64,000 bases of DNA, taken from contig OZ014422.1 in assembly GCA_963965975.1 (NCBI GenBank), forward strand, positions 6,675,701 through 6,739,700, given 5' to 3'. The stretch comes from Xestospongia bergquistia (lineage: Eukaryota; Porifera; Demospongiae; Haplosclerida; Petrosiidae). The translations under genes and the position numbers were made by a program. How positions within the stretch are numbered: the first letter of the stretch is position 1; each line of letters opens with the position of its first letter. Positions 1-11,264 of the stretch are shown here, piece by piece. The notes under the pieces are model-generated. The model was given only the letters and a program-made list of their open reading frames with translations. It had not been told where the DNA came from and ran no database searches.

Positions 1-1290
1 AATTATTAGTAAACAACTTACAACAACAGCACTAATGCAACTATGGGAAAAAAGAAAGTTGATCTTGATGCTACCATTCAGAACTACCTTCCTGATTATC
101 CTAGTAAAATGTTCCAAGGAGAGCCTGTTACCATAACAACATGACAGCTATTACCACATATGGTTGGTGTACAACATTATCATGAAGTGGGTGGACTGGA
201 ATATCTGAAAGAATATTATATTAAAGAGTATTATAATAATATATTGTCGTCATTAAAATTGTTTGCAGAGGATGATTTGATAGCAAAACCAAGTAAATGT
301 AACTAAATATTGTTGACTATTACTTTGTCACTAGTTAATTAAATAATTATTACTTTTGTTAGATCACTTAGATTTGACTATCATATTACATCATCTTTGT
401 GATATTGTAAGTATTGTTCTCATTTTTAATAGAGGTACTAAATGTTACTACACTACATAACATGGATATACTATACTTAGTGCATTAACTGAGACAATTT
501 CTGGTGAAAGGTTTTTGTCTTACATAAAAAGAACATCTTTGAACCATTAGGCATGGATGTAACCTGGCCAGAGTTACATCTCCCACTTATTACAAACAGA
601 TTAAAGTATCAGTCTAAGATCATTTTTTAATGCTGACTTTACATCATAGACATTATGAAAGAACTAAGACAGGTGAGTTACGGAACACACCTTATGTGGA
701 TAACTTTTACAAATGGAATGGAGGAGGGTTATGTCTATTATGGAAAAGATCTTGTAAAATTTGGCAATCCAATGTCAATATCTTATAATAATTATGAAAA
801 GTGGAATAAAAATAAAGACAAAGTGTGTATAAGCAATTATTTTAAACAAAATTAAAGAAGAAAACAGGTATATTAAAGTAGGCTATAAAAAATTTCAGTG
901 TTTTACTTGTTAATAGAAATGAGGACATAATGTCTAGTCGCTCTAACTTTCTTCTTTTGCCATCTACCGTCAAACAAACAAATGACATAGCCGTATATAC
1001 GGAACCTGAACAACCTAGGTGTGGTCAAACTGGACATGGGATGGGTTGGGATATAACTGAGGAAAAGGAGGGAGTGCCTGGTGGGAGGAGTTTGCCTCAT
1101 ATTATAAGCCATATAGGAGGTAGAATAGGTGCATCTGCTGTCCTTGTTATTATTCCTGGTCCACATCTCATGTTGCCATGACAACCAACCTCTTGTCAAT
1201 GGTATTCTGATATGTGTATCATGTAATGGGTCAGATATTGGTATTAAACTAACTTTAAAAGCATACAAGTTAATGTATGAGATAAACATT
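1..1290 (+). pseudogene. LACTB: LACTB-like serine beta-lactamase-related remnant (5' end outside window)
   Basis: Fragments in several frames follow the order of the mitochondrial serine beta-lactamase-like protein LACTB. The window opens with ISKQLTTTALMQLW, covering the active-site SxxK region. Next come VDLDATIQNYLPDYPSKMFQ and then VTITT-stop-QL, where a TGA at 142-144 stands at a position that is arginine in the family as I remember it. Later pieces are NIFEPLGMDVTWPELHLP (near 530-590), YYGKDLVKFGNPMS (near 735-780), a block around HIISHIGGRIGASAVL (about 1098-1150) and VNGILICVSCNGSDIG (about 1195-1245). Frame changes fall near 46-58 and near 1175, and are not explained by obvious introns. 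I read it as a decayed copy; some gaps between blocks may be old introns. The symbol names the parent family only. Confidence 0.7.
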
Positions 1291-1571
1291 AAAGTTACTA
1301 TCACAATATTATGTCCAAAAAATTGGAATATTTTCAAGAAATATATAGTCAATACTGATACACTGTAATAAGAACTACTTACTTATAATCATAATATCAA
1401 TTTAAAATAATAGTTAATTAAACACTTATACATAAGTTAATAAGTTTAAAATCTGATTTTAGTATCCATACCTACATGAAAGAAAAAAAGAACCACTAAT
1501 TATAGCCATCTGTCCATTCTTTCATCCATTCAACTATCTACCATCCATTTATTCATTACACATACCCCATA
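1291..1571. other. Intergenic, LACTB remnant to ADAM10 3' end
   Basis: AT-rich spacer with no convincing reading frame. It probably holds the 3' UTR and poly(A) region of the leftward ADAM10 gene. A short TCCATTCATCC-like imperfect repeat lies near 1510-1560. Confidence 0.5.
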
Positions 1572-4505
1572 TTATAAACCAGTCATTTGAACGGCATCTT
1601 CACTAATATTGACAGGACGACGATGTCGAAAGGACTGACGAATCGATTTACGTCGCTCAGACCTTTTGAGCATGTGTTCAGGACGTGGTAGTAAACAATG
1701 ACAAACAAAAACAATAGCAAACAAAATAATAACAATAACTACAGCTCCAACAATCACTCCCCACCAGTACTCCTGGAATAGAGTAATAAGATTTTGAATT
1801 GCTTGGCTTTGAAAGAACTCAGCAATACGTCTGAGTGCACTATCACTGTCAACAGGTCGACAAACATTGAGAAAATCACAGTAACCTGTGAAATTACTAC
1901 ATGGAAATCCAACTGGCAAATTTTTGCCCTGATTGTTGGGAAGTAGGGCACGACTATTAGCATCTAAATTAGCTATATCAAATGTAGAGGTACAATTGTT
2001 GTTGTAGATACAACAGACATCACATTGTTTGCTTGGTTCAACACACTCACAGTCAGTAAGACCAAGAGGCACACAAATAGAGCCAGTGCATTGCTACAGA
2101 AAGAAAATATTTGAAGGTCTTGAAATGCAAAATGTTAAAACACATACTCCATCAACACAAAAGTTACTACCACCATTGCATGGTATAGCTGTATTATTTT
2201 CTGATTGTCTGGGCTCTGCCGTCGGGCAACTTGCTGTTGTTCCAGTAAGAGGGAGTTAAGAAATAAACATTACATTTAATTATATGTTAAGTAGTTAAAG
2301 AGGATATTTGCAGGTCTGATTTAGAGCACATTCTGTATTCTCCTGACATACAAAATTTTCAATTTCCGAAATAAAATTACAACTAGAATTACAACAAGTT
2401 CCCTGTTGAGGACTATAAAAAGAGAGGTAAAGACAAGAGCTATATTATAGTTCTACTAACCTACACTGCGTACCATTGACCAATCGACAGATACTACCAT
2501 TGCAACAAGGATCATTATTACATATACCAGTTATTTGATTATAATTCCTACCACAATCACAATCCTCTCCACTATCCAGTAACAAATTTCTACAATTATC
2601 ACCTGGTGATATAAAACAACCATCTACATCAAAAATATACATATTATCACAATCTTGCATGATGAATAATACTGTCAAAAAGAAGTGGTTATCTCTACTG
2701 TGATATATATAGTTCATGTAGGTCATATTAAGACATCATGGTAATTAAATAACTAACTTATCATTTATAAAAATTCACAGTAACAGTAGCATATCACTAT
2801 ACCACATAGTTTGTCTTAATATTACACTATGTTCTAAAGTCTTTAAAATATCATATACATGTGGTTATTACCTGAAATAGCCTGTCCTTTTGCAAATATT
2901 ATTGGACGCATTTCTGTAATACTACAAGAGGAGAAGTCACGATTGTTCCTTTGACTGCCATCATTAGCACTAAAGTACATAATGTACTTTCCTCCAGCTG
3001 AAGATGAAGGAGAACACTCCGGAGGATCGTGCTAAAGAAAGAAGAAACACTGATAGAGACATGACTCTTATTGAGTAACAGAACAGCTCATATATATATG
3101 AAGATAGTCACTATAATTATACTATAATTAAAGGTTAACATAACTTTATACTCACATTAGATCCAAAATTGTGACCAGCTTCATGTGCAAATGTCAAACT
3201 GCTAGTAAGTGTAGGAACTCTAACTCCATAATTAAGTAAGGTAACGATGCCAGTATTAAGGGTCTTCCCAACACCACCAGAAAATGTAACAAATTCTTCA
3301 CAAATACCACCTATTAATAATTAATTAGTAATATTCGAGTTCTCTCTGTCTCACAAACAATAGTATCTCAGAAAATAAAACAAATTCAGCAACTCCAATT
3401 GTTACAAACAACCAGATGTGGGACAAGTACTTGTGTTTAAAGGTAATGTTTTTTATGGTGTAATAATATTTAAAAAATTGTTTTGAATAGTTTAAATTTT
3501 TGCTACAAAATGCTCAAATTTGTACTTCAAGCAGTTTTTAAAAGCTTTAAATAACGCTTAAAGACTTTTTAAAATAAAAGCACATGTGCTTGTGCTTAAC
3601 TTGTTTTACTAATACTTGAATTGTCCTTCAAGCACTTCACTAAATACTTGCTCTATGTCTGCAAACAACCACCACTTTACAGGAGTATATCAATGAATTT
3701 GTTTTTACCTCTTCCAGTAAGTGATGCCACAAATGCCAGACCTAATACACCTCCATCAAAATCTCGATAAGTGAACAGATAGGAGAGACAAAAATCATTC
3801 CAGTTATTTTCGGAGTGAGTATTCAGAAAGGCTTCAACTCCAATGAAGTCATTGGCATAAGGAGAAGAGGCAGGAGGAGCTGTTGTATTGATCTGAAATT
3901 CTAAAACAGAAAATTCAATACCATCAGCACTTCCATCTCCATCAAAATCAGTCCTTTCATAGAATCCACTAGCCTGGAAAAGAAAAGCAAGTTGTTTCAA
4001 CAAACATAGAGTTGCAATTCAGTAATTTATGATTTATAGTTGCTATCCTTTACCATATATCTGTTAACTATTCAATGGAGTCCAATTGAACTATATATAT
4101 TATACACGTGGTGATACTTACTGTTGATATAATATTTCTTAATAAAGCGATTGCCTTGTTCATTTTCACTGCATTTGAGTCTCCACTCTCAGTGACAGCG
4201 GTGACAAATTTATAGTCAGCTATAACTTTGAGTGTGCAACGAGTTAAACTGGCATTACGAGTATTAGTTTGACGTTTGTAGAGATGAGGTAATGAGTCTT
4301 CATTAGTAGATTGTTGCTAAGATCATAAAAGGATTGCTTGTATATGATAGTTAAAATATTTAATACCTGTAGTAAGGAAAGTCGCCTCTGCTGAGACAAA
4401 GTTGTAGCACCACAAGTTGTAACATCTTGTGAATGTAAGAAAGATATGTCAAGATCTGAATGACGGTATATAATAGAGTGACCAGGTGCATTACTCATGT
4501 ATCTA

Positions 4506-4538
<33 letters not shown>

Positions 4539-6169
4539 AGGAATGGTAACTAAGTAATGAGTGTTGTAAGTTTTTAATCACCTGCTACTAGGTTCAATAG
4601 AGTATATCTCATCTTTAGTATATACATGTCCATCAAACACACCATATGCCAAATTACCTGTCACATGAACTGAGGAATCATCTAACAAGAGAGAAACAAA
4701 TATATTGAATTTATTATTATATATAAAAAGAAGACAATAATAGTTACATTGAGAGCATTAGCTACCTTTGAAAATGTTCAGAATAAAAAAGTATTAAACT
4801 GATTCTACTTTAACAATACTATATTTAGTTGTAAAGGATGTAGCTAATATCAACGTACCTGGATCATATCCAGAATATAAATATGACTTGACTTCAGTAC
4901 GAGAGTATGGCTCAGCATCCTTATAAAATTTCACATTTTTATGTAGAAAAGAGTTATCAGGATATAGACGAAGATTAAATGTCCTAGAGATAAAGGTATA
5001 TACAATGAAGTCTGTAAATTGATAGGACACAGTAATTTAATATCATACCAATAATATTTACACTAGCATATTTATTATATTTAATGATCTGTTTCATTAC
5101 ACCACATACCATATACTATATATGGTGTAGTGTGTAATGGGTAGAGCTATTTTATTATAAAATAGAGTTTGTAAATAAGGTGCCTATACACTATAGTCTT
5201 AAGTTACTATTGTTACTATAAATAGATAACAGTTACTATATTTAGTTGTATACTATTACATGCTTGTAGCCAAGTTAGATAGGTAGGTCTGTTTAACGTG
5301 TAGTCTATAAGAGTGTCATTCTTGTTAGGAACAAGGAAATGGAGGTTTATCATAACATAACTGTTAGCTCATTACTTCTACTACACTAGAAGAAATTGGA
5401 CAATGGTATCATATTGAAAGTGAATATACTGTCTTGAAGTCATGTGACCTTGTATATTCTATATATTGCATTTTTCATAGATTCAGACAGGTAGAAATGA
5501 AAAATTAACAGTGGGATGGACTTGGCAGATAACTTGGCATGTAACAGAAATAACATAACATTTTACACAGGGCACATGATAATCACATGTCCAACTACTG
5601 TACATTATGTACAGTAAGGTGTTACTAAAATGATTATAATAAATGTTAGCAATTATTTCTCTCCCATTACATGTGAGCAACAGGGCTATCATCTTGTCTG
5701 TGAAAGAACATACCTATTAAATGCATTAAATCGAAGTTCTATCTCTCTCTGTCCTTCTAATGATCTTCGAACACGATGATGATGATACATGACCTTTTCA
5801 TGATCATAGCTAAGGTGTTCATAGTGTTTCAGGAAACGATTTAGTCGTTGCTGAGTTTCACCTATAGATCAAGCACTTTTAATAATATTGCAGCTGTTCC
5901 CTACTAATATGGTAACTAACGTTAACAATAATACACTAGATCGACATAATTATAACACATTTATGAACTGAAATTGTTCTCTTTCGCCTTGTTTCAAATA
6001 TACTTAAGTTCTAGTGTGGGAGTATTGTACGCTATGGTACAAACCACAACAAAAGTTGGGGGGATTTAAATACACACAAGCTCACTACCACCTTACCTGA
6101 ACATGAAGAAAGAAGGAGGCATAAGAATATAGTCAGCACAGGAGTTACACGCTGAAATCTGGTCTCCAT
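1572..6169 (-). CDS. ADAM10: ADAM10-type disintegrin metalloprotease (kuzbanian family)
   Basis: Type I membrane sheddase, known in the family for cleaving Notch and other ectodomains. Thirteen exons: 6097-6169, 5714-5861, 4859-4983, 4582-4681, 4367-4502, 4122-4316, 3709-3973, 3156-3310, 2872-3031, 2461-2653, 2312-2412, 2148-2233, 1572-2093. They sum to 753 codons (752 residues), close to the roughly 750 of animal ADAM10. Seen in order: signal peptide ([16 protein letters not shown]), prodomain with [16 protein letters not shown], a possible furin-type site RQTNTR, and a catalytic domain with the full zinc motif [12 protein letters not shown] built across an exon junction. A Met-turn (KYIMYFS) follows, then a Cys-rich disintegrin region with EDCDCG, a transmembrane segment ([20 protein letters not shown]) and a short basic tail. 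The start is the first ATG before the signal peptide. One intron (2234-2311 side of exon 11) appears to use a GC donor. Family assignment is firm. Confidence 0.9.
4984..5713 (-). other. Longest ADAM10 intron, with hairpin repeats
   Basis: 730-base intron between exons 2 and 3, much longer than its neighbours. It holds no coding sequence I can recognise. It contains an imperfect inverted repeat at 5095-5139 (arms starting CATTACACCACATACC and ending GTGTAGTGTGTAATG) and a near-perfect short palindrome at 5596-5616 (TACTGTACATTATGTACAGTA minus one base of symmetry). Both could be traces of small transposable elements. Confidence 0.5.
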
Positions 6170-6339
6170 AGCTGACCACTGAATGATTGCACTGTCTAGC
6201 GATGTGTGAGTGACGTCACAATAAATAGTTAATTATGATGTCAAACTTTTATTAACATGATAACACAATATTATTATAGATGATTATAACAGTATTAATT
6301 AGAATTACATAGTAGAACCTATTCTCTTTCACTTTTTCT
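6170..6339. other. ADAM10 promoter side and filamin-A 3' UTR
   Basis: Short AT-rich spacer between the start of the leftward ADAM10 gene and the stop of the leftward filamin gene. It must carry the ADAM10 promoter and the filamin 3' UTR. A CRE-like TGACGTCA sits at about 6211-6218 upstream of ADAM10. No gene seen. Confidence 0.45.
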
Positions 6340-9300
6340 TCACTTTCTTTTCTTTTTCTGTTTTTTATCGGAAGGCTCAAGTTGATCAAGTGCTATTTCT
6401 CCTGTTGCTACATAAACTAGTGGTTTCTTGGAAACATCCTTCCCTGTTACCGTGTGTTCATCATCAGAAAATGATTCCTTTCGTTTTAGCACATTTGGAG
6501 GCTCAGAGTCATTTTCTGACTTTATTTGATATTTTGGTATAGTCCATCCAGCTGTCATGTCACTACTTCCTATTGGCATCTCATCTCTAAGTATGCCTGC
6601 TTTTTGAGCCATGGCTTTTTCTATGCTGGTAAATGACCGCTGTTTTGCAACCCTTTTATCCGGTGCTGAATTACTTGATATCTTAATATCTGGAGTTGAT
6701 ATTCTATGAAATAACTTGGGTTTTAAGGATTTCAACCCACTTGAACTTGATGACTTCAACATCCCAGTTCCTATTGGAATGGGAAAATGATGTGAGCGAT
6801 CATCACCAAGCGATTGAGACATTGTTCTTTTGTCTGAAATTACATCTGTTTCATGTTGGTATTGTTTTATTACTTTTTGAGTACTAGTTGAAGTAGAGTG
6901 TGTACCAGATGCACTCATCATAGCTATCATTGTAGGATTAGTGGACATCCCTTTCATGATTCCTCTAGCTGGATACATTGGATTTACTCCTACTGGTATT
7001 AAAGCTGGTAAGCTTTGCTTTTTATTTTTCTTTTTTTTCTTCTTTTTTTCCACTTTCTCCATCATTTTCTTTGCTTCATCCTCTGCCTGCAATTTGGCTT
7101 CAAGTTGAGAATCAATCACCTTTACTTGGAAAGGACTCCCTGGTATATCATTACCTGACCATTTGATGGTCACAGCATAGTCACCTCCTTCTCGAGGATA
7201 ATACACAGCATTAAGAATTTGAGGGTTGGTTGGGTCCTCTGCTTTTATATCTACTTCAAATGCATCCTTCACTCCATGAACAATTACTGTTAGAGTACCT
7301 ATTCCTGCATTTTGTGTTAAAATGAAAAATTCAGCTGGTTTATGGACTTCAATCTGAGGTCCCAATCCAGGACCATATGCTCGTACCTTTGATGCATCTG
7401 GTGCTTGATGTACTTTTAAGTCAATGGGACTTTGAGGAACATGGACCTGTGCCCACCAAATATTAATACGATACCAACCTTTGTAGTCTGTGTCTACACG
7501 TAGGCTGAAGACTCGATTATCTTCAGCCATGTATATTTTTGGCGATGTTTTCTTAGGGCCTTGTACGATAGCCTGAAGTTCTCCAGGACCAGCATCCTTT
7601 GTATCAACGTAAAGCTCAAGCGGACGACCTGAGAGAAGCAGAGCATTAGGATGGATTGAAGGTCCATAAACTCGGCATTTAGAAGCATCAGGCTTTGGAA
7701 AGGCTGTGACATTGAAGTCACATCCAGGTATTGGTTTGTCATACAGTTTGATGTTAATAAGATAGTCACCTTCTGTAGGAACTGTGTACGACACACCGTA
7801 TGTCTTGTCCTGAAGATCTTCAATGGTTGGCTCAACTTTTATTGTTTTCTTGGCATTTATGATGTCAACCGTGAGTGCATCTTTCTTTGTTAGTAAGCCT
7901 TTTTCTGGAGTAATAATTACAAATTTAGCAGGTCTACTGGCAATGGCACGACTCAAACCTGGTCCACGTGCACTACATTGGTCTGCATCAGGAACATCCA
8001 CGATTGACTTTTGAAAAGGACTTCCAGGTATCTGTTGTCCACCAAATGATATTGTTATTTTTATTGGGCCAACTTCGAAGGGAGTAAAAGCAAACAAGTA
8101 GGTACCATTACCGTCATCTTCTCCCTCAGGCATATACTGAGTTGATGGTCCTTGAATATTTACTATAGGTTTGTCATCACCGGCTCCATTACATGCAACA
8201 GTGAAGGAGATTGGCTCACCAGTCTGTGCATTATCATCTGTAAGGCCATCCACGTGACATTTACTAGCATCCAGTATTTTTAGATCAAAAGGACTATCAT
8301 TGATGTCAGTATGATGGAAGTTGACTCTTACCTGTGCATGTCCTATTTGGGTAGCTATCAAAGTAAGTGTCCAACGAAAGGGGTTCTCTACTTGTTTTGT
8401 CAGAGAAGCTTCTAATATGTCTCCATCAGGACTTTGGACTTGGCAATGTAGATTGTTTTCTTTTTCATCGCTCCCAGCGATGTCCATTTGAACCAGTTGT
8501 CCCACTTGAAGAACTCGAGGTATTTTGGACAAGAAATACCATGCATTAGGATCGACAACAGTCACTTGGAATGGACTACCCGGTACATCCTGGCCACCAT
8601 AAGTGACTGCAATTGTGTGATTTCCTAACTCTTTAGGAGTGAAGGAGATGTCATATTTGTTGTGGCCTTCTTTCTCCATTACAGGGACATAAAGGACAGT
8701 GGGACCTTGTAGAGTTAACTTCGGTTCGTCATCACCAGCATCTGTTGTGTTGACTGTAAATGCAATGGGATCTCCTAGAATAATTTGAGCATTGTCTAAA
8801 CCTGACACAATGCATTTTCCTGTGTCACATACTACAAGAGAGAATGGACTTTTTTTCACTTCTGTTTCTGCTACGGTGACATGACTTTCAATTGTACATG
8901 GAGCTGTACAGAGAAGACTCAATTCATATACTCCTGGGTCTTTTTTGTCAAGTGTTGTCTGAGCTAAATCACTCTTCTTATGGGTCGCTGTGTCAAGTAC
9001 TGTAAATGAAACAAGAGGTTCCCCAACTTCCGGACCGCAGAGCTCCAGACATAACATGGTATTCACTTGTAAATACTGTGGTATTTCTGTGGTAATTCCC
9101 CATTGTTCTGGATCGAGTACTGGAACAGTGAAAGGACTTCCTGGGACATGTTCACCAGCTATAAGGACATCTACAGAATGCTGACCAACTTCAGTTGGAG
9201 TAAACGTAGCAACATGTAGACCCTCTTCTGTTTTTTCAAGATTTGGAGCATAGCGGATTGATGGACCAGTGGCTTTAACTGTTGGCTTGTCTTCTCCAGT

Positions 9301-11020
9301 GTCTTCAGTATCAATGTTAAATGACACAGGTTCTCCAACAAGGACAGTACTATCACCATTGAGGCCTGACACCACACATTTTGACGGGTCACAAACAGAG
9401 ACCGAAAATGGTGATTTTCGGATGTTTCGTCCTGCCACTGTCACACCTACATCTGCTGGACCAACACCACTTGCACTAAGTGTTAGCAAGTATGTCCCTG
9501 ACTCTTTTTCAGTCACAGAACCTTCCAGGTGAGTAGCAGGGAAACCGTGACTATTAAGAACATCAACTGCAACTACTGGTTGGCTACCATGGGTCTTTCC
9601 TCTTACCTCTAACTCCACTGGAACGTTTACATGTAAATAGGCCGGAGGCTCTCTCATAAGATTCCACTCTTGTGGATCAATAACAGGAACACTAAGAGGA
9701 CTTCCTTTGATGTTATCCTCATTCATGCGGCACGATACTTCATGCATACCAGGCTCAAGCGGGATAAATTTGGCTTTTGTGTTGCAGGGATCAGACCTGT
9801 CTACAGAGACAGCCACATCTGCTGTGGGACCAGCTACTGCAAGAACGACGTGGCCTAGTGATAACTCTGGATTATCACCTAGATCTAGTGGAACATGAAC
9901 AGGCTCTTTAACAATGGCACAACCTTTATCAGAGAAATCTGGTGGAGTTAATGCCAGATCCTCAGCTTTATGAAGTAATTGAGCATACTTAAAACGACTC
10001 AGGTAAGTTGCAACAATAATTTCGTCTACTTTGGGATCAGATAATGTTGCCGGCCCCACGGGACATACAATATCCAATCTATCCTTTGAAAGCTTAATGC
10101 ACTTTTCGAGATTCTCGTGAGCTTTGCATGGGTCCAACTTTTCCCAGTCTGGACACAAACCGTTGTGACAGGAGTCCATCAGAGCAGACAGATTAACTCC
10201 ATTGTTCCAATCCGTAGACAGATTGGTAATATTGCATTGTGGAATCTTCTGTTGAATCCATTGTAACAGAGATCTTCTAGCAGGCTCAAAAAAGTAGGAG
10301 ATGTAGGTCATTACACTCAGATCATCAACGTCTGGATTGTTTAAGTCCTCTGGATCTAAAATCATAGGGACTTCTAGATGCTCCTTCGCCAGCTCCATAC
10401 CCATACGACAGTTCTCCAACCCTTTTGATGGACTCAAGGACATGTGGTTAGGACAGAGACCTGGTTGCAGTCGATCTACAAGACCGCAGAGTGGTCTACC
10501 ATCATTCCAATCTGTGTTAAAATTTTGGATATTGTAATCAGGAATGAGTGTGTGTAGCCACTCTTTCATGGCTTGTTTGGTTGACAAACCACGTCCACTG
10601 CTGCGGATTTGATAATGGCCGATGAGGGTCCAGACAAGACCCAAAATGAGCTTAAGGTTACACCCATGAATATCCTCAGGACCTATTAACATTAAGGGAT
10701 GACATTAACATTAAATGCAAGTTTTACTAACCTATATTGACAAGCTTAATGTTTTCAGATTTGATGAATTGCAAAGCAAATCCCAAATTTTCGATGCACC
10801 TCAGCTTGTTGTTTACAGTCTTGTTGTAACGACCTACTTTACGTGGTTTTGCGAGATTTTCCAACAAGGTAATCAGGAGAATTCCATCAGAGAGATCGGT
10901 CTCAAGGTCATTGACTTTGACTTTAGAAACCTTCAAGTTACCACGAAGACGATCATTGAACCAATTTGTGAAAGTTTTCTGTTGAATTTTCTTCCAATTT
11001 GAATCGACTTTATTTGCCAT
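6340..11020 (-). CDS. Filamin-type actin-binding protein with three CH domains, copy A
   Basis: Actin crosslinking scaffold. Two coding exons, 10732-11020 and 6340-10682, separated by a 49-base intron and joined in frame through a split glycine codon; 1543 residues. The start is ATG at 11020 (MANKVDSNWKKIQQKTFTNW), not an upstream in-frame GTG. Domains: CH1 about 8-125, CH2 about 130-230 (MKEWLHTLIPDYNIQNF, DWNDGRPLCGLVD), CH3 about 235-335 (LLQWIQQKIPQ, DWNNGVNLSALMD), then about ten filamin Ig-like repeats to about 1290, each ending in a GSPF-type motif (NIKGSPLS, VPGSPFTV, IPGSPFQV). A lysine-rich stretch and a Ser/Thr-rich low-complexity tail follow. Three tandem CH domains recall the Drosophila jitterbug type rather than vertebrate filamins with two. 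It is near-identical to the divergent copy B except in the last 250-300 residues. The huge second exon without introns contrasts with neighbouring genes. Confidence 0.88.
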
Positions 11021-11053
11021 AGTTTGGAGCCCCACCTTTATTAAATAATAAAG
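7256..11053 (-). repeat. Left arm of filamin palindrome (inverted repeat)
   Basis: This arm pairs with 11232-15030 in opposite orientation. It covers the 5' flank, exon 1, the intron and most of exon 2 of filamin A. In the part compared by eye the two predicted proteins differ at only about eight residues over about 1230, and the 49-base intron looks identical. Identity drops abruptly at about 7256, inside the last filamin repeat. Confidence 0.85.
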
Positions 11054-11264
11054 GTGTATTTACAAAACAAGGACGCAATTGAGATTGAGCCCCACCCTTT
11101 TGAAATTTGTATTGTACTCGCCCTTATTTAGTAACAAATTCTCAAAGGGTGGGGCTCAATCTAGTAGTGCACTTTTAAAGTAAGAGTTTTTGTCTCCTTT
11201 TGTATCCTTTATAAGGTGTTGTAAATAAGGGCTTTATTATTTAATAAAGGTGGGGCTCCAAACT
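11021..11264. promoter_or_regulatory. Bidirectional filamin promoter with nested inverted repeats
   Basis: 244 bases between the two divergent filamin ATGs. The outer 33 bases on each side (11021-11053 and 11232-11264) are perfect inverted copies and contain GGAGCCCCACCTTTA. Inside the unique spacer is a second inverted repeat, 11082-11108 and 11136-11162, with arms of about 27 bases containing ATTGAGCCCCACCCTTT around a 27-base loop. The GAGCCCCACC motif therefore occurs four times, two in each orientation, arranged symmetrically. CACCC-type boxes are typical binding sites of KLF/Sp zinc-finger proteins in animals; that role here is inference. A shared bidirectional promoter driving both copies is likely. 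Confidence 0.65.

Noticed and set aside
903..1352. 149-codon minus-strand frame
   Set aside because: It lies antisense to the LACTB C-terminal remnant and has no recognisable features.
3400..3670. Possible repeat element in ADAM10 intron 7, with repeated TACTTG/CAAGCACTT words and a CAAACAACCA at both ends
   Set aside because: No clear inverted ends; the direct words are short and could be low-complexity sequence.
9269..9532. Open frames antisense to the filamin exons, 60-113 codons, present in mirror image in both copies
   Set aside because: They are shadows of the long filamin frame, duplicated only because the arms are duplicated; no family similarity.
11250..11264. Five-residue N-terminal extension of filamin from an upstream GTG
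   Set aside because: It uses a GTG codon inside the palindromic promoter; the ATG at 11265 begins the normal CH1 leader, and the mirror copy shows the same arrangement.
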